DNA of 64,000 nucleotides, taken from contig NZ_CP117520.1 of assembly GCF_028621895.1 (NCBI RefSeq), positions 2,108,001-2,172,000 on the forward strand, written 5' to 3'. The stretch comes from Acinetobacter sp. GSS19. GTDB taxonomy: Bacteria > Pseudomonadota > Gammaproteobacteria > Pseudomonadales > Moraxellaceae. Of the stretch, positions 26,711 to 35,169 are shown piece after piece (positions within the stretch are counted from its first letter, which is position 1; each line of letters begins with the position of its first letter). A program made the translations under genes and the position numbers. The notes beneath the pieces are model-generated. The model was given only the letters and a program-made list of their open reading frames with translations, was not told where the DNA came from and ran no database searches.

Positions 26711-27661
26711 TTACGCTTGAGTTACCGGAATACGTAACTCTTTCGGCAGACTAAAGGTGATATTTTCTTCACGTCCTGCCAGCTCTTTCGGAACTTCAGC
26801 TCCCCAGTCCTGTAAACGCTGAATAACCTGCTTGATCAGAATTTCTGGGGCAGATGCACCGGCAGTTACCCCAATTTTACAATTTTCTGTAAACCATTCG
26901 GCCTGTAGCTCATTTGCGTTATCCACCAAATAGGCTTGTTTCCCCATACGTTCAGCCAACTCCCGTAAACGGTTAGAGTTAGAAGAGTTTGGCGAACCTA
27001 CCACCAAAACAACATCACATTGCGCAGCTAAATCTCGCACAGCATCCTGACGATTCTGAGTGGCATAGCAAATATCATCTTTACGAGGCCCCTGAATATG
27101 AGGAAATTTTTGACGCAATGCTTCGATGACTTTCGCTGTATCATCAATCGACAAGGTGGTTTGGGTAACGAAGGCCACATGTTCTGGATCTCTCACTACC
27201 AAGGTAGCAACATCCTCTTCATCCTCAACCAGATAAATCTCTCCACCCTTAGATTTATCATATTGTCCCATTGTGCCTTCAACTTCCGGATGGCCTTGAT
27301 GACCAATCAGAATCGCTTCAGTTCCTTCACGTGCATATTTTGTGACTTCAATATGCACTTTTGTGACCAATGGGCAGGTTGCATCAAAGACTTTCAGACT
27401 ACGGCGTTCAGCTTCTTGCTGAACCGCTTTAGACACGCCATGCGCACTAAAAATCACGATATTGCCATCAGGCACTTCATCCAGCTCATCGACAAAAATG
27501 GCGCCACGCTGGCGTAAATCATCCACTACAAACTTGTTATGCACTACTTCATGACGCACATAAATCGGCGGCTGAAAACACTCTAATGCACGATTGACGA
27601 TCGCTATGGCACGGTCTACACCTGCACAAAAACCACGTGGATTGGCCAACACAATTTCCAT
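26711..27661 (-). CDS. ispH: 4-hydroxy-3-methylbut-2-enyl diphosphate reductase
   Basis: The 316-aa iron-sulfur enzyme carries out the last step of the MEP isoprenoid pathway. The three cysteines that bind the [4Fe-4S] cluster are visible at C12 (GFCAGV), C96 (DATCPLV) and C198 (DDICYAT). Conserved [10 protein letters not shown] and [11 protein letters not shown] are also present. I chose the start at 27661 because GAGG lies 6 nt upstream and the protein then begins in the family way ([14 protein letters not shown]). A frame upstream to 27685 adds eight atypical residues. It is divergent from gmk. Confidence 0.96.
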   Translation of the reverse strand: MEIVLANPRGFCAGVDRAIAIVNRALECFQPPIYVRHEVVHNKFVVDDLRQRGAIFVDELDEVPDGNIVIFSAHGVSKAVQQEAERRSLKVFDATCPLVTKVHIEVTKYAREGTEAILIGHQGHPEVEGTMGQYDKSKGGEIYLVEDEEDVATLVVRDPEHVAFVTQTTLSIDDTAKVIEALRQKFPHIQGPRKDDICYATQNRQDAVRDLAAQCDVVLVVGSPNSSNSNRLRELAERMGKQAYLVDNANELQAEWFTENCKIGVTAGASAPEILIKQVIQRLQDWGAEVPKELAGREENITFSLPKELRIPVTQA

Positions 27662-27795
27662 AAAATCCTCAATCGTTGATGTCAATACAATCGACTATTT
27701 TGAACAAAGCAGCGCTCTCTGGCATTTAACTATTTAGTTTAAGCGCCTGCTACTCTAAAATAGAAAAGATATTTTATCATATCAGGAAAAATATC

Positions 27796-28416
27796 ATGTC
27801 GGGTCTCTTGTTTGTCGTTTCTGCTGCTTCGGGAACAGGCAAAACATCTCTGGTGAAAGCCCTACTTGAACGTGTTAATAATTTGCACGTTTCTGTTTCG
27901 CATACTACTCGCAGCCAGCGTCCTGGCGAACTAAACGGTGTTCATTATCACTTCACCAGCAAAGAAGAGTTTCTTGGCAAAGTTGAACAAGGCGGCTTTA
28001 TTGAATATGCCGAAGTGTTTGGCAACTATTATGGGACCGCTCAAGCGACCGTTGAAGAACAGCTGCATAAAGGCCATGATGTGTTGCTTGAAATTGACTG
28101 GCAAGGTGCTGAACAAGTCCGTAAAATTTTTCCAAATTCCAAACAGATTTTTATTTTACCTCCAAGCCAGTTTGATTTACGTCAACGTCTATCCAACCGT
28201 GGCACGGATGCAGTAGAGGTGATTGAACACCGTCTGAGCTGTGCGGTAGAGGATATGCAGCAATATATCAATTTTGACTATTTAATTATCAATGATGACT
28301 TCAACAAGGCATTACATGATCTAGAGTCTGTGATTACAGCCAACCGCCTGGTTCTCAATCAACAGGTTCACCGCCATCAACAGTTGATAGAAAAACTGAT
28401 CACGCCTGAATCATGA
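27796..28416 (+). CDS. gmk: Guanylate kinase
   Basis: The 206-aa kinase phosphorylates GMP to GDP. The P-loop reads SAASGTGKTSL (residues 9-19), a slight variant of the usual APSGAGKSSL. The GMP-binding part HVSVSHTTRSQRPGELNGVHYHF and EYAEVFGNYYGT are intact. CAGGAAA precedes the ATG. It forms the usual group with rpoZ and spoT downstream. Confidence 0.96.
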   Translation: MSGLLFVVSAASGTGKTSLVKALLERVNNLHVSVSHTTRSQRPGELNGVHYHFTSKEEFLGKVEQGGFIEYAEVFGNYYGTAQATVEEQLHKGHDVLLEIDWQGAEQVRKIFPNSKQIFILPPSQFDLRQRLSNRGTDAVEVIEHRLSCAVEDMQQYINFDYLIINDDFNKALHDLESVITANRLVLNQQVHRHQQLIEKLITPES

Positions 28417-28491
28417 TTCAACTTGAGTCTGCACTGAAAGCATTTTATACTGCACAGTCTGTTTAAATTTACTATTCAAACGAGAATTCTT

Positions 28492-28773
28492 ATGGCACGC
28501 GTCACCGTTGAAGATTGTTTAGACCATGTAGACAACCGCTTTGAGCTTGTACTAGTGGCAAGCAAACGCGCGCGTCAATTGGCACGTCAAGGTATTGAAC
28601 CGACTGTAGAATGGGACAACGATAAACCAACCGTTGTTGCACTTCGTGAAATCGCATCAGGTCATGTTTCTAAAGACATTTTGAAACAACGTGAGCAGGA
28701 CTACCAAACCTCTAGTCTTGATCTAGCACTTTCTGCAAACAATTTGAATCTAGATGGTTTCTCTTTCCAATAA
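28492..28773 (+). CDS. rpoZ: DNA-directed RNA polymerase omega subunit
   Basis: The 93-aa protein begins [31 protein letters not shown], the omega signature, and continues [21 protein letters not shown]. It helps assemble RNA polymerase and, in proteobacteria, makes part of a ppGpp site. It lies between gmk and spoT, but a strong terminator follows its stop codon. Confidence 0.96.
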   Translation: MARVTVEDCLDHVDNRFELVLVASKRARQLARQGIEPTVEWDNDKPTVVALREIASGHVSKDILKQREQDYQTSSLDLALSANNLNLDGFSFQ

Positions 28774-28786
28774 ACCACCTATCTAT

Positions 28787-28818
28787 AAAAAAGCCTAGTG
28801 AATTCACTAGGCTTTTTT
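28787..28818 (+). terminator. Strong intrinsic terminator after rpoZ
   Basis: AAAAAAGCCTAGTG (28787-28800) and CACTAGGCTTTTTT (28805-28818) make a perfect 14-bp stem with a 4-nt loop. It separates gmk-rpoZ from spoT. Confidence 0.9.
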
Positions 28819-28982
28819 ATACACGGCTTTTATGCTCTATATGAGTGCAAACCTTACAGATCCGGTGCTGCTTTAGAAAAAAAATTCATTTTTTTCCCTG
28901 AAAAAATTGACAAGTTCAGCAAGATGCATTTCATTAAGAGGTTCATCACTGTTTATTTTTATTTATGCAAAAAGGGTGTTCT

Positions 28983-31085
28983 ATGCCAGGCGAAGAGGTC
29001 AGCCAAGCCAAGCAGCAACTTCACATCATCATCGAAGCTTATCTAAAAGCAAGCGATGTCGAGCGTGTGCTTGCTGCCTGTGATTATGCCGATCTCGCAC
29101 ATGAGGGTGTTACTCGAAAAAGTGGTGAACCCTATATTCTGCATCCCATTGCAGTAAGCTGCATTTTGGCACATATGCGACTTGACCCTGAAACCCTCAT
29201 GGCTGCTTTGCTACATGATGTCATCGAAGACACCGACTTTAGCAAGGAAGACCTCACTGAAAAATTCGGTCGTGTCGTCGCAGAACTAGTCGATGGTGTC
29301 ACCAAACTCAGTCACTCCAGTGACAAAGAATATAATAAAGCCGCATCTTTCCGAAAAATTCTGCAAGCGACCTTACAAGACCCACGTGTCATTATTATTA
29401 AAATGGCGGATCGCTATCATAATATGACCACGCTCGATGCCCTACGCCCGGATAAACGTGCACGCATCGCCCAAGAGACCTTTGATATTTTTGTACCGAT
29501 GGCACGTCTGGTTGGCATGAATGAAATGGCCGACAACTTGGAACATCTCTGCTATCAAAATCTTGATCTGGATATGTTCAACAATGTGCAAGAAGCCTTG
29601 TTGCAAACCAAACCTAAACGTTGCCAGTACCAGACGATTTGGGAAACCAACCTGACTGACTTACTACATACTTATCAGCTCTCAGGTCGTATCAAAAAGA
29701 AGAACAATAATATCGAGCTGTTGCGCCATTTCGTCAAAAATGAAATGGATTTACAAGAGTTGACCCATAGCCATGCCTTTGAAATTATCCTGCAAAGCAT
29801 CGCCGATTGTGACCGTTTAGTCGAAGCCTTGCGAGAAAGTTTCCAGGTGCTGCATTTTGAGGATCATATTCGACGTCCGCTCCCGGGAGGCAACCAGTTC
29901 CTGCTGATCAAATTAAAAGGTGAAGAGACTACCCTATCACTGACCATTCAAACTGAATTGATGCGTAAGGCTGCACGTTTTGGTGTCGTCCTCGGCGACA
30001 ATGCACCGCAAGCCTGCCGTTCAGCTATTCAAGCCTCCATGCAGAATTTGAATATGCTGATTGATGATGACTGTGCAAAGACGACTTTCAATGACCTGCT
30101 CGACTATCTGCATCAGGAAAAAATCTGGGTTTATACCCCCCATGGTCATTTGCATGAACTTCCTCAAGGGGCGACGGTCGTTGACTTTGCCTACGCAGCG
30201 AGTTTATTTCTAGGTAACCATGCGGTCGGTGCCAAGATCAATGGTGAAATGCGCCCACTGTCTACACCTTTGTATAGTGGTCAGGTCGTAGAGATTATTA
30301 CCGATGTACTCGCTACCCCGAATCCGGATTGGCTCAGCTTTATTAATACCCAAAAAGCCCGTCGTGCAATTCAGAATATTCTGCGTGACCAGGATATTGA
30401 AGATCAACGTTTGGTCGGTCAGCAAGCACTCAACCGCGCATTGAAACTCTTTAATCGCTGCATCAACGACTTATCCAATGAAGATTGGATTGACCTGCTG
30501 CAATGGCGACATATTGAATCCAAAGATACGCTGTTTGAACAAATTGCTGTAGGGGACTTGTTACCGCAACTGGTTGCCAATCATCTCTTCGTGAAGAGCC
30601 AGGGTGAAGAAACACAGGCTTCTTCCAACCGTTTGATTCAAGGTACTGAAGGGATTGATGTTAAATATGCCCACTGCTGTAATCCAGTCTTTGGTGACCC
30701 AATTCAAGGTAATCTCTCACGCCGTGGTTTAATCGTACACCGTGCGCGTTGCAATAACCTCTTGCACGAACAGCACCTACATCCTGAAAATATCATGCCA
30801 CTGCAATGGAATAACGAAGAAGCTGATGAAGTCAGCTTTACCGCTTATCTATGTATCGATCTCGGGATGAATGACGAGCAAATTTCTGACCTGATCTACC
30901 AATGCCGTAAAGCGAAAACTGGTGTAGAAATGGTACGCTCCGAAGGTGAGAAAACCTATGTCAATATCGTGGTGAATAACCGTAAACAAATTGCGAAAAT
31001 TATCCGTGACCTGCGCATGCACTATGGTTTTCCACGAATCGAACGCCTCAACAAAGGCAAAACCGAGATGGCTCGGGTAAGTTGA
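28983..31085 (+). CDS. spoT: RelA/SpoT family ppGpp hydrolase with degenerate synthetase domain
   Basis: The 700-aa protein starts at the ATG at 28983, which has AGGG 6 nt upstream. The HD hydrolase domain is complete: R45, H54, H78-D79 in LLHDVIEDTD, and KMADRYHNMTTL. The synthetase domain is degraded: FKDYI is replaced by FEDHI, the GYQSLHT motif by GNQFLLI, and the substrate-binding ExQIRT by TIQTEL. The TGS (WVYTPHGHLHELPQGATVVDFAYAAS), ZFD/CC (YAHCCNPVFGD) and ACT domains follow. Moraxellaceae SpoT is known as a hydrolase without synthetase activity, and this fits. Confidence 0.95.
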   Translation: MPGEEVSQAKQQLHIIIEAYLKASDVERVLAACDYADLAHEGVTRKSGEPYILHPIAVSCILAHMRLDPETLMAALLHDVIEDTDFSKEDLTEKFGRVVAELVDGVTKLSHSSDKEYNKAASFRKILQATLQDPRVIIIKMADRYHNMTTLDALRPDKRARIAQETFDIFVPMARLVGMNEMADNLEHLCYQNLDLDMFNNVQEALLQTKPKRCQYQTIWETNLTDLLHTYQLSGRIKKKNNNIELLRHFVKNEMDLQELTHSHAFEIILQSIADCDRLVEALRESFQVLHFEDHIRRPLPGGNQFLLIKLKGEETTLSLTIQTELMRKAARFGVVLGDNAPQACRSAIQASMQNLNMLIDDDCAKTTFNDLLDYLHQEKIWVYTPHGHLHELPQGATVVDFAYAASLFLGNHAVGAKINGEMRPLSTPLYSGQVVEIITDVLATPNPDWLSFINTQKARRAIQNILRDQDIEDQRLVGQQALNRALKLFNRCINDLSNEDWIDLLQWRHIESKDTLFEQIAVGDLLPQLVANHLFVKSQGEETQASSNRLIQGTEGIDVKYAHCCNPVFGDPIQGNLSRRGLIVHRARCNNLLHEQHLHPENIMPLQWNNEEADEVSFTAYLCIDLGMNDEQISDLIYQCRKAKTGVEMVRSEGEKTYVNIVVNNRKQIAKIIRDLRMHYGFPRIERLNKGKTEMARVS

Positions 31086-31160
31086 TCAATTATATCGATG
31101 CTGCTTTTGTCGGTCCGCAGCATCGATTATGATGTGACATGATGATATAAGGAGAAATCG

Positions 31161-31544
31161 ATGTCCCGCCAAGTAATTCATACTGAAAATGCCCCTGCTG
31201 CGATTGGTACCTATTCACAAGCGATCCTCGTGGGCAATACGTTGTATCTTTCCGGCCAAATCGGTCTTGATCCGTACAGTATGGAATTGGTTGATGGCAT
31301 TGAGGCACAGATTCGCCGTGTGTTTGACAATCTAAAAGCGGTCTGTGAAGCTGCCGGTGGCTCACTGGCAGATATCGCCAAATTAAACATTTTCCTGACC
31401 GATTTAAGTCATTTTCAATTGGTCAACCAGATTATGGGTGAATACTTTGCCCAACCTTACCCAGCGCGTGCAGCGCTTGGTGTGGCAAGCTTGCCTAAAG
31501 GTGCACTGGTTGAGATGGATGGTATTGTGATTATTAATCAATAA
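31161..31544 (+). CDS. ridA: RidA family enamine/imine deaminase
   Basis: The 127-aa protein removes reactive 2-aminoacrylate-type intermediates. Typical segments are [28 protein letters not shown], the active-site arginine in [21 protein letters not shown], and a near-standard length. AAGGAG lies 6 nt upstream of the ATG. It is 75 bp after spoT, a common arrangement. Confidence 0.95.
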   Translation: MSRQVIHTENAPAAIGTYSQAILVGNTLYLSGQIGLDPYSMELVDGIEAQIRRVFDNLKAVCEAAGGSLADIAKLNIFLTDLSHFQLVNQIMGEYFAQPYPARAALGVASLPKGALVEMDGIVIINQ

Positions 31545-31562
31545 GTTAATACCAAAGAAAAA

Positions 31563-31590
31563 ACACCACCGATAAGGTGGTATTTTTTTA
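31563..31590 (+). terminator. Intrinsic terminator after ridA
   Basis: ACCACC (31565-31570) pairs with GGTGGT (31576-31581) around GATAA, and a T-run follows. Confidence 0.75.
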
Positions 31591-31634
31591 TTCAAAACTT
31601 CAATCATGACTACTGCTATTTTAAATGAATTTCA

Positions 31635-31664
31635 TTGACAAACGATAATAATTATCAATAATAT
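31635..31664 (+). promoter_or_regulatory. bfd promoter with Fur-box-like palindrome in its spacer
   Basis: A perfect -35 hexamer TTGACA (31635-31640) is followed at 16 to 18 nt by AATAAT or TAATAT (31657-31664) as -10. Between them lies GATAATAATTATC (31644-31656), two perfect GATAAT half sites in inverted orientation with one central base. This is the core of the Fur consensus. Bound Fur would block RNA polymerase, so bfd should be induced in low iron. Seen in sequence; regulation inferred. Confidence 0.7.
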
Positions 31665-31702
31665 CACTTATCGCATTACAACTTACCCTTTCGAGGTGAC
31701 AG

Positions 31703-31897
31703 ATGTACGTTTGTTTATGCCGTGGCATTACTGATCAAGATATTAAAGATGCTGTTGCAAACGGCGCTGAAAGCTACCGTGAAATTCGCGACCGCCTTGA
31801 TTTAGGAACCTGTTGTGGCCGCTGTGCACCTGAAGCCCGCAGCATTATCAATGAAGAACTTGCTGCAATTGCTGCCAAGATTTCTGTCGCCGCCTGA
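31703..31897 (+). CDS. bfd: Bacterioferritin-associated ferredoxin
   Basis: The 64-aa [2Fe-2S] protein delivers electrons to bacterioferritin to release stored iron. The four cluster cysteines match the E. coli Bfd positions: C4 and C6 (MYVCLCRGI), C38 and C41 (TCCGRC). An additional Cys stands at 37. GAGGTG precedes the ATG. A Fur-like site overlaps its promoter. The bfr gene follows about 200 bp downstream, behind a terminator. Confidence 0.95.
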   Translation: MYVCLCRGITDQDIKDAVANGAESYREIRDRLDLGTCCGRCAPEARSIINEELAAIAAKISVAA

Positions 31898-31933
31898 TTT
31901 TTATTCTACTTACCCCTCAGATGATTTTTTTTG

Positions 31934-31960
31934 ACCGCTTAATCGACTAAGCGGTTTTTT
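31934..31960 (+). terminator. Intrinsic terminator after bfd
   Basis: ACCGCTTA (31934-31941) pairs with TAAGCGGT (31948-31955) around 6 nt, and five T follow. It uncouples bfd from bfr. Confidence 0.82.
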
Positions 31961-32058
31961 ATTGGCATTTTTCGCTAGATTTTGAGGGCGATTTTCATTT
32001 GCTGTTCTATAAATTACTCGCCACGGTAAATTTTGTTGTTTAAGATATTGAAATAGAT

Positions 32059-32079
32059 TGCCTTAATCCCATTAAGGCA
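32059..32079 (+). promoter_or_regulatory. Perfect hairpin just upstream of the bfr ribosome binding site
   Basis: TGCCTTAAT and ATTAAGGCA form a 9-bp perfect inverted repeat around CCC. It ends about 10 nt before the GGGAGAG of bfr and 23 nt before the ATG at 32102. It could be a repressor operator or an RNA leader hairpin. No T-run follows, so it is not a terminator. Confidence 0.45.
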
Positions 32080-32101
32080 TCAATTGTTGAGGGAGAGTAC
32101 A

Positions 32102-32566
32102 ATGCAAGGCAATCGTGACGTTATTAATCAGCTTAATCAGGTGTTGTATCATCAACTTACCGCTATTAACCAGTATTTCCTGCATTCACGCATGTTTAAT
32201 GACTGGGGTATTGAGAAGCTAGGCTCGGCTGAATACAAAGAATCTATTCACCAGATGAAACATGCGGACAAAGTGATTGAACGCATCTTATTCCTAGAAG
32301 GTTTACCTAACTTGCAGCATTTGGGTAAATTGTATATCGGTCAGCACACTGAAGAGGTGCTGAAATGTGATGTACGTAAAGTCAAAGAAAATATCGAAGC
32401 CCTACAAAAGACCATTGCGTTAGCAGAAACCGAACAGGATTATGTAACACGTGACCTGATTCAGGAAATTCTGGAAAAGGAAGAAGAATATTGGGATTGG
32501 CTTGAAACCCAACAGGATCTGGTAGAAAGCATTGGTATTGAAAACTATATCCAGAGCCAGATTTAA
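32102..32566 (+). CDS. bfr: Bacterioferritin, haem-binding type with altered ferroxidase site
   Basis: The 154-aa subunit belongs to the 24-mer iron store. The start at 32102 is set by GGGAGAG upstream. It aligns without gaps to E. coli Bfr over the first 135 residues. The haem ligand Met52 and His54 are kept (QMKHAD), as is Glu127. Other ferroxidase ligands differ: Glu18 is Gln, Glu51 is Gln, Glu94 is Val and His130 is Tyr. The subunit therefore probably binds haem but cannot oxidise iron by the usual di-iron centre. It would need a ferroxidase-competent partner encoded elsewhere. Confidence 0.93.
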   Translation: MQGNRDVINQLNQVLYHQLTAINQYFLHSRMFNDWGIEKLGSAEYKESIHQMKHADKVIERILFLEGLPNLQHLGKLYIGQHTEEVLKCDVRKVKENIEALQKTIALAETEQDYVTRDLIQEILEKEEEYWDWLETQQDLVESIGIENYIQSQI

Positions 32567-32584
32567 TTCAATTGACTCACACAT

Positions 32585-32612
32585 AAAAAAGCCAGCAAAT
32601 GCTGGCTTTTTT
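32585..32612. terminator. Bidirectional intrinsic terminator
   Basis: AAAAAAGCCAGCA (32585-32597) and TGCTGGCTTTTTT (32600-32612) are perfectly complementary, between convergent bfr and pglL. Confidence 0.9.
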
Positions 32613-32623
32613 ATGTTTCAGAT

Positions 32624-34258
32624 TTAAGTTTTAGGCTGCTCTTCTACGATTGATGCATAACTTACATCGACATGCCGGAGCTGCTTTAAACGCCACAATT
32701 GATGCTTAGCTTCCTGCTCATGACCGTTAAATGCCAGTAATTTTGCATATTTCAACAAATCATACTGTGTTGGATAATTCAGTACCATCTCATCAATTTC
32801 TTTCAACTGCTCTGAATTAACAGAAGTATAAGGACTCATACGAATCCACTTGGCACGACGGTCGAGTTCAGACAGCAAATAAATCGGCTGATGATTGCTG
32901 ATGGGTTGTTTGTATTTCTCATATCGCGCCGCTTGGTTAATCTGTTCCACAGCCACAGAATAATCGCGCATAATCATCAAGAACAAAATCACAGATAGTG
33001 CATAGAACACTCGCATGTAATTTGGAGATAAACCAATCTCTCTTGTTTGAGTATTTTGTGACTGCACCAACCCGATAATAAAACCCAATGGCAACAAGAA
33101 ATAAGCATAATTCTGCGGGAATTCAAACATCGCATGGATCAGTACAGCACTGATCATAACAATGCCAATTACGGATTCGGTCGAATTGACCTGACGATGC
33201 AGTCGATAGCCCCAATAAGCAAAATAAGCCAAGAATGGCAAACCCACAACAAAACCATTCCACAACAGGAAATCCAAGATAAAATTATGTGCACTTCTGA
33301 TCCAGACCGGGCCTGAAAAATATTCACTCACCAACACATAAGCCACACTCGTCTGGTGCCAACCATAGCCAAACCACGGTCGATCAGCAATTGCATGGAC
33401 CATCTGTTGCCAGATCGCTAAACGGGACATATCTCCTGTTGCACGCTGTACCACTTCACGCGTTTGTACCGGTGCATCCATCAGTTGGGCGATCCATTGA
33501 CTCGCAGATGGCAGCAACCAGATAAAACCAACAAATATAGCGAACCAACCAATCAGGTAATACCACTTGGTCGCAATATAGCCCTTATAATACTGATAAG
33601 CCAAATAACCCAGAATAAATAAGCAAGCAACCCATGATGTCCGTGATTGACTGAGTGCCACAGCCAATAGCACGATCAGGGCTGAAGGAACTAAAATCCA
33701 TGTTTTTGCCTTGTGCTTTTCATACAAATATAAGCAGGCAAGCAAGGACATGACCAAAAATGTTGCCATGTTATTGGGCTGAGCAAAATTGGCGAAGGGA
33801 CGATTCCCCCTGAGATTTACCATCAATCCAGTGAGGTATTGATCGATCGTCAACCATTGGCATATCGCCATTAATCCCGTTAAGCTTCCAGCGATCAGAA
33901 AGACATAACTTAAACTCGTAAATGCCTTCTCTCGGGCAATTTTTTCTTTAGAAAGGTTATAGCCCACCACAATACTAAGCCAGAAACCCAAAATAAAAAC
34001 ACAGGACATCAAGGCCTTACTAAAAAAAAACTGTTCGCCCGCACCTAATTGCAACAGAGGAACTAAAGCCAAACCTGCCAAGGGTAAGCTTATCAACGGC
34101 AAACTTATTTTTTCTTTTAGATAAATGGCTGTAAGGGCAAACAGCGAAAGAAAGGCCAATGTTTCACCTGTATAGGTAACCCAAGGGCGATAATGAATAG
34201 GCAATAGCCAAGCCAGTGCAATCAGGACACTAGCGAGGAGGGAAAGAAAAAATTTCAT
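32624..34258 (-). CDS. pglL: PglL-type protein O-oligosaccharyltransferase
   Basis: The 544-aa polytopic inner-membrane protein moves lipid-linked glycan onto serine/threonine of periplasmic proteins. Diagnostic are the PglL_A motif RPFANFAQPNNMATFL in the middle of the N-terminal half and the Wzy_C motif with its conserved histidine (RSAHNFILDFLLWNG). A soluble C-terminal region follows (residues ~440-544). In Acinetobacter the general PglL glycosylates many proteins, and a pilin-specific enzyme may exist beside it. It is the last gene of the pilA-tfpO-tfpZ-pglL stretch, separated from tfpZ by about 130 bp. Confidence 0.88.
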   Translation of the reverse strand: MKFFLSLLASVLIALAWLLPIHYRPWVTYTGETLAFLSLFALTAIYLKEKISLPLISLPLAGLALVPLLQLGAGEQFFFSKALMSCVFILGFWLSIVVGYNLSKEKIAREKAFTSLSYVFLIAGSLTGLMAICQWLTIDQYLTGLMVNLRGNRPFANFAQPNNMATFLVMSLLACLYLYEKHKAKTWILVPSALIVLLAVALSQSRTSWVACLFILGYLAYQYYKGYIATKWYYLIGWFAIFVGFIWLLPSASQWIAQLMDAPVQTREVVQRATGDMSRLAIWQQMVHAIADRPWFGYGWHQTSVAYVLVSEYFSGPVWIRSAHNFILDFLLWNGFVVGLPFLAYFAYWGYRLHRQVNSTESVIGIVMISAVLIHAMFEFPQNYAYFLLPLGFIIGLVQSQNTQTREIGLSPNYMRVFYALSVILFLMIMRDYSVAVEQINQAARYEKYKQPISNHQPIYLLSELDRRAKWIRMSPYTSVNSEQLKEIDEMVLNYPTQYDLLKYAKLLAFNGHEQEAKHQLWRLKQLRHVDVSYASIVEEQPKT

Positions 34259-34391
34259 AGAGCAAGCGCAAAATAATTTTGAGCTATGTTAATGGCCTCT
34301 TACAGAAATAACCAGTTTTATAAAACACCAAAACAATTAGCAATAGAATGGAACTTTTGCATTTTTGAAATGATAAATCAGTATGGATGCG

Positions 34392-35126
34392 TTATTTCCA
34401 AGGTCTTAGATCTACAATTTTTATAACTTCCGCCGTATCTTTCTTGAGCAAAACTACCATATCTACTGCATTGGCTTTTAAAGGCACCCAAGCATCCGCT
34501 TGCGGATATTTAGCCAACTCTTTTTTAACTTCAGCTTTGTCATTAAATTGCTCAAGCACTTTTAAAGACTGGGCACGTTGTTGCATCTGTTGCCCAACTT
34601 GAGTCAATGGCACATAACGTTCAGGACGTTGCGCAATAGAGATTCCAGAAAAGACTTCTGCATACATATCACTATTATATTGCTTAACATCTTTAGAAAA
34701 TTGAGCAGCAACAAATTGCGGTTTGAACCATGAAGGTTGCTGGTAGGATGATTGAGCTTGCTGAATATTTTTTTGAATCAATTCATTATTACGTATCAAT
34801 TCAAATCGATCAATATTATATACGAGCCAAATAGGACGCCCCTGAGCAATACTATATACGCCGTAACACAGTGCTGAAAGCTGAATAAAAATGATGATGG
34901 CTAAATCAAACTTCAGTGTTTTTTTGCCTTCTTTATAGATAACAAAGCCAAGTACAGGTCCAATAATGACATCAATCGCAATTAACGTAACAAAGATTTG
35001 AGCCACACCCACTGCTTTTACTAGGGGTACTGGATACCAGACAAAAAACACTAACACTATAACGAACAGAGCAATAAGGAGAGAAATTACTAAATGAGAA
35101 AGAAAAAATTTAATAGATTTTTTCAT
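34392..35126 (-). CDS. tfpZ: TfpX/TfpZ family type IV pilin accessory protein
   Basis: The 244-aa protein begins MKKSIKFFLSHLVISLLIALFVIVLVFFVWYP. It has about three N-terminal helices, including VGVAQIFVTLIAIDVIIGPVLGFVIYKEGKKTLKFD, a pattern typical of TfpX/TfpZ. A soluble periplasmic C-terminal half follows. These proteins are encoded next to particular pilin alleles and modulate assembly of the cognate pilin. The gene is AT-rich. It lies between tfpO and pglL, about 45 bp from tfpO. Confidence 0.82.
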   Translation of the reverse strand: MKKSIKFFLSHLVISLLIALFVIVLVFFVWYPVPLVKAVGVAQIFVTLIAIDVIIGPVLGFVIYKEGKKTLKFDLAIIIFIQLSALCYGVYSIAQGRPIWLVYNIDRFELIRNNELIQKNIQQAQSSYQQPSWFKPQFVAAQFSKDVKQYNSDMYAEVFSGISIAQRPERYVPLTQVGQQMQQRAQSLKVLEQFNDKAEVKKELAKYPQADAWVPLKANAVDMVVLLKKDTAEVIKIVDLRPWK

Positions 35127-35169
35127 AAAAAATTACAACTTATATCTTAATTTGTTTAAATAAGAAAAA

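Noticed and set aside
27098..27517. Open frame of 139 codons opposite ispH
   Set aside because: It is antisense to ispH, whose cysteines and motifs are intact.
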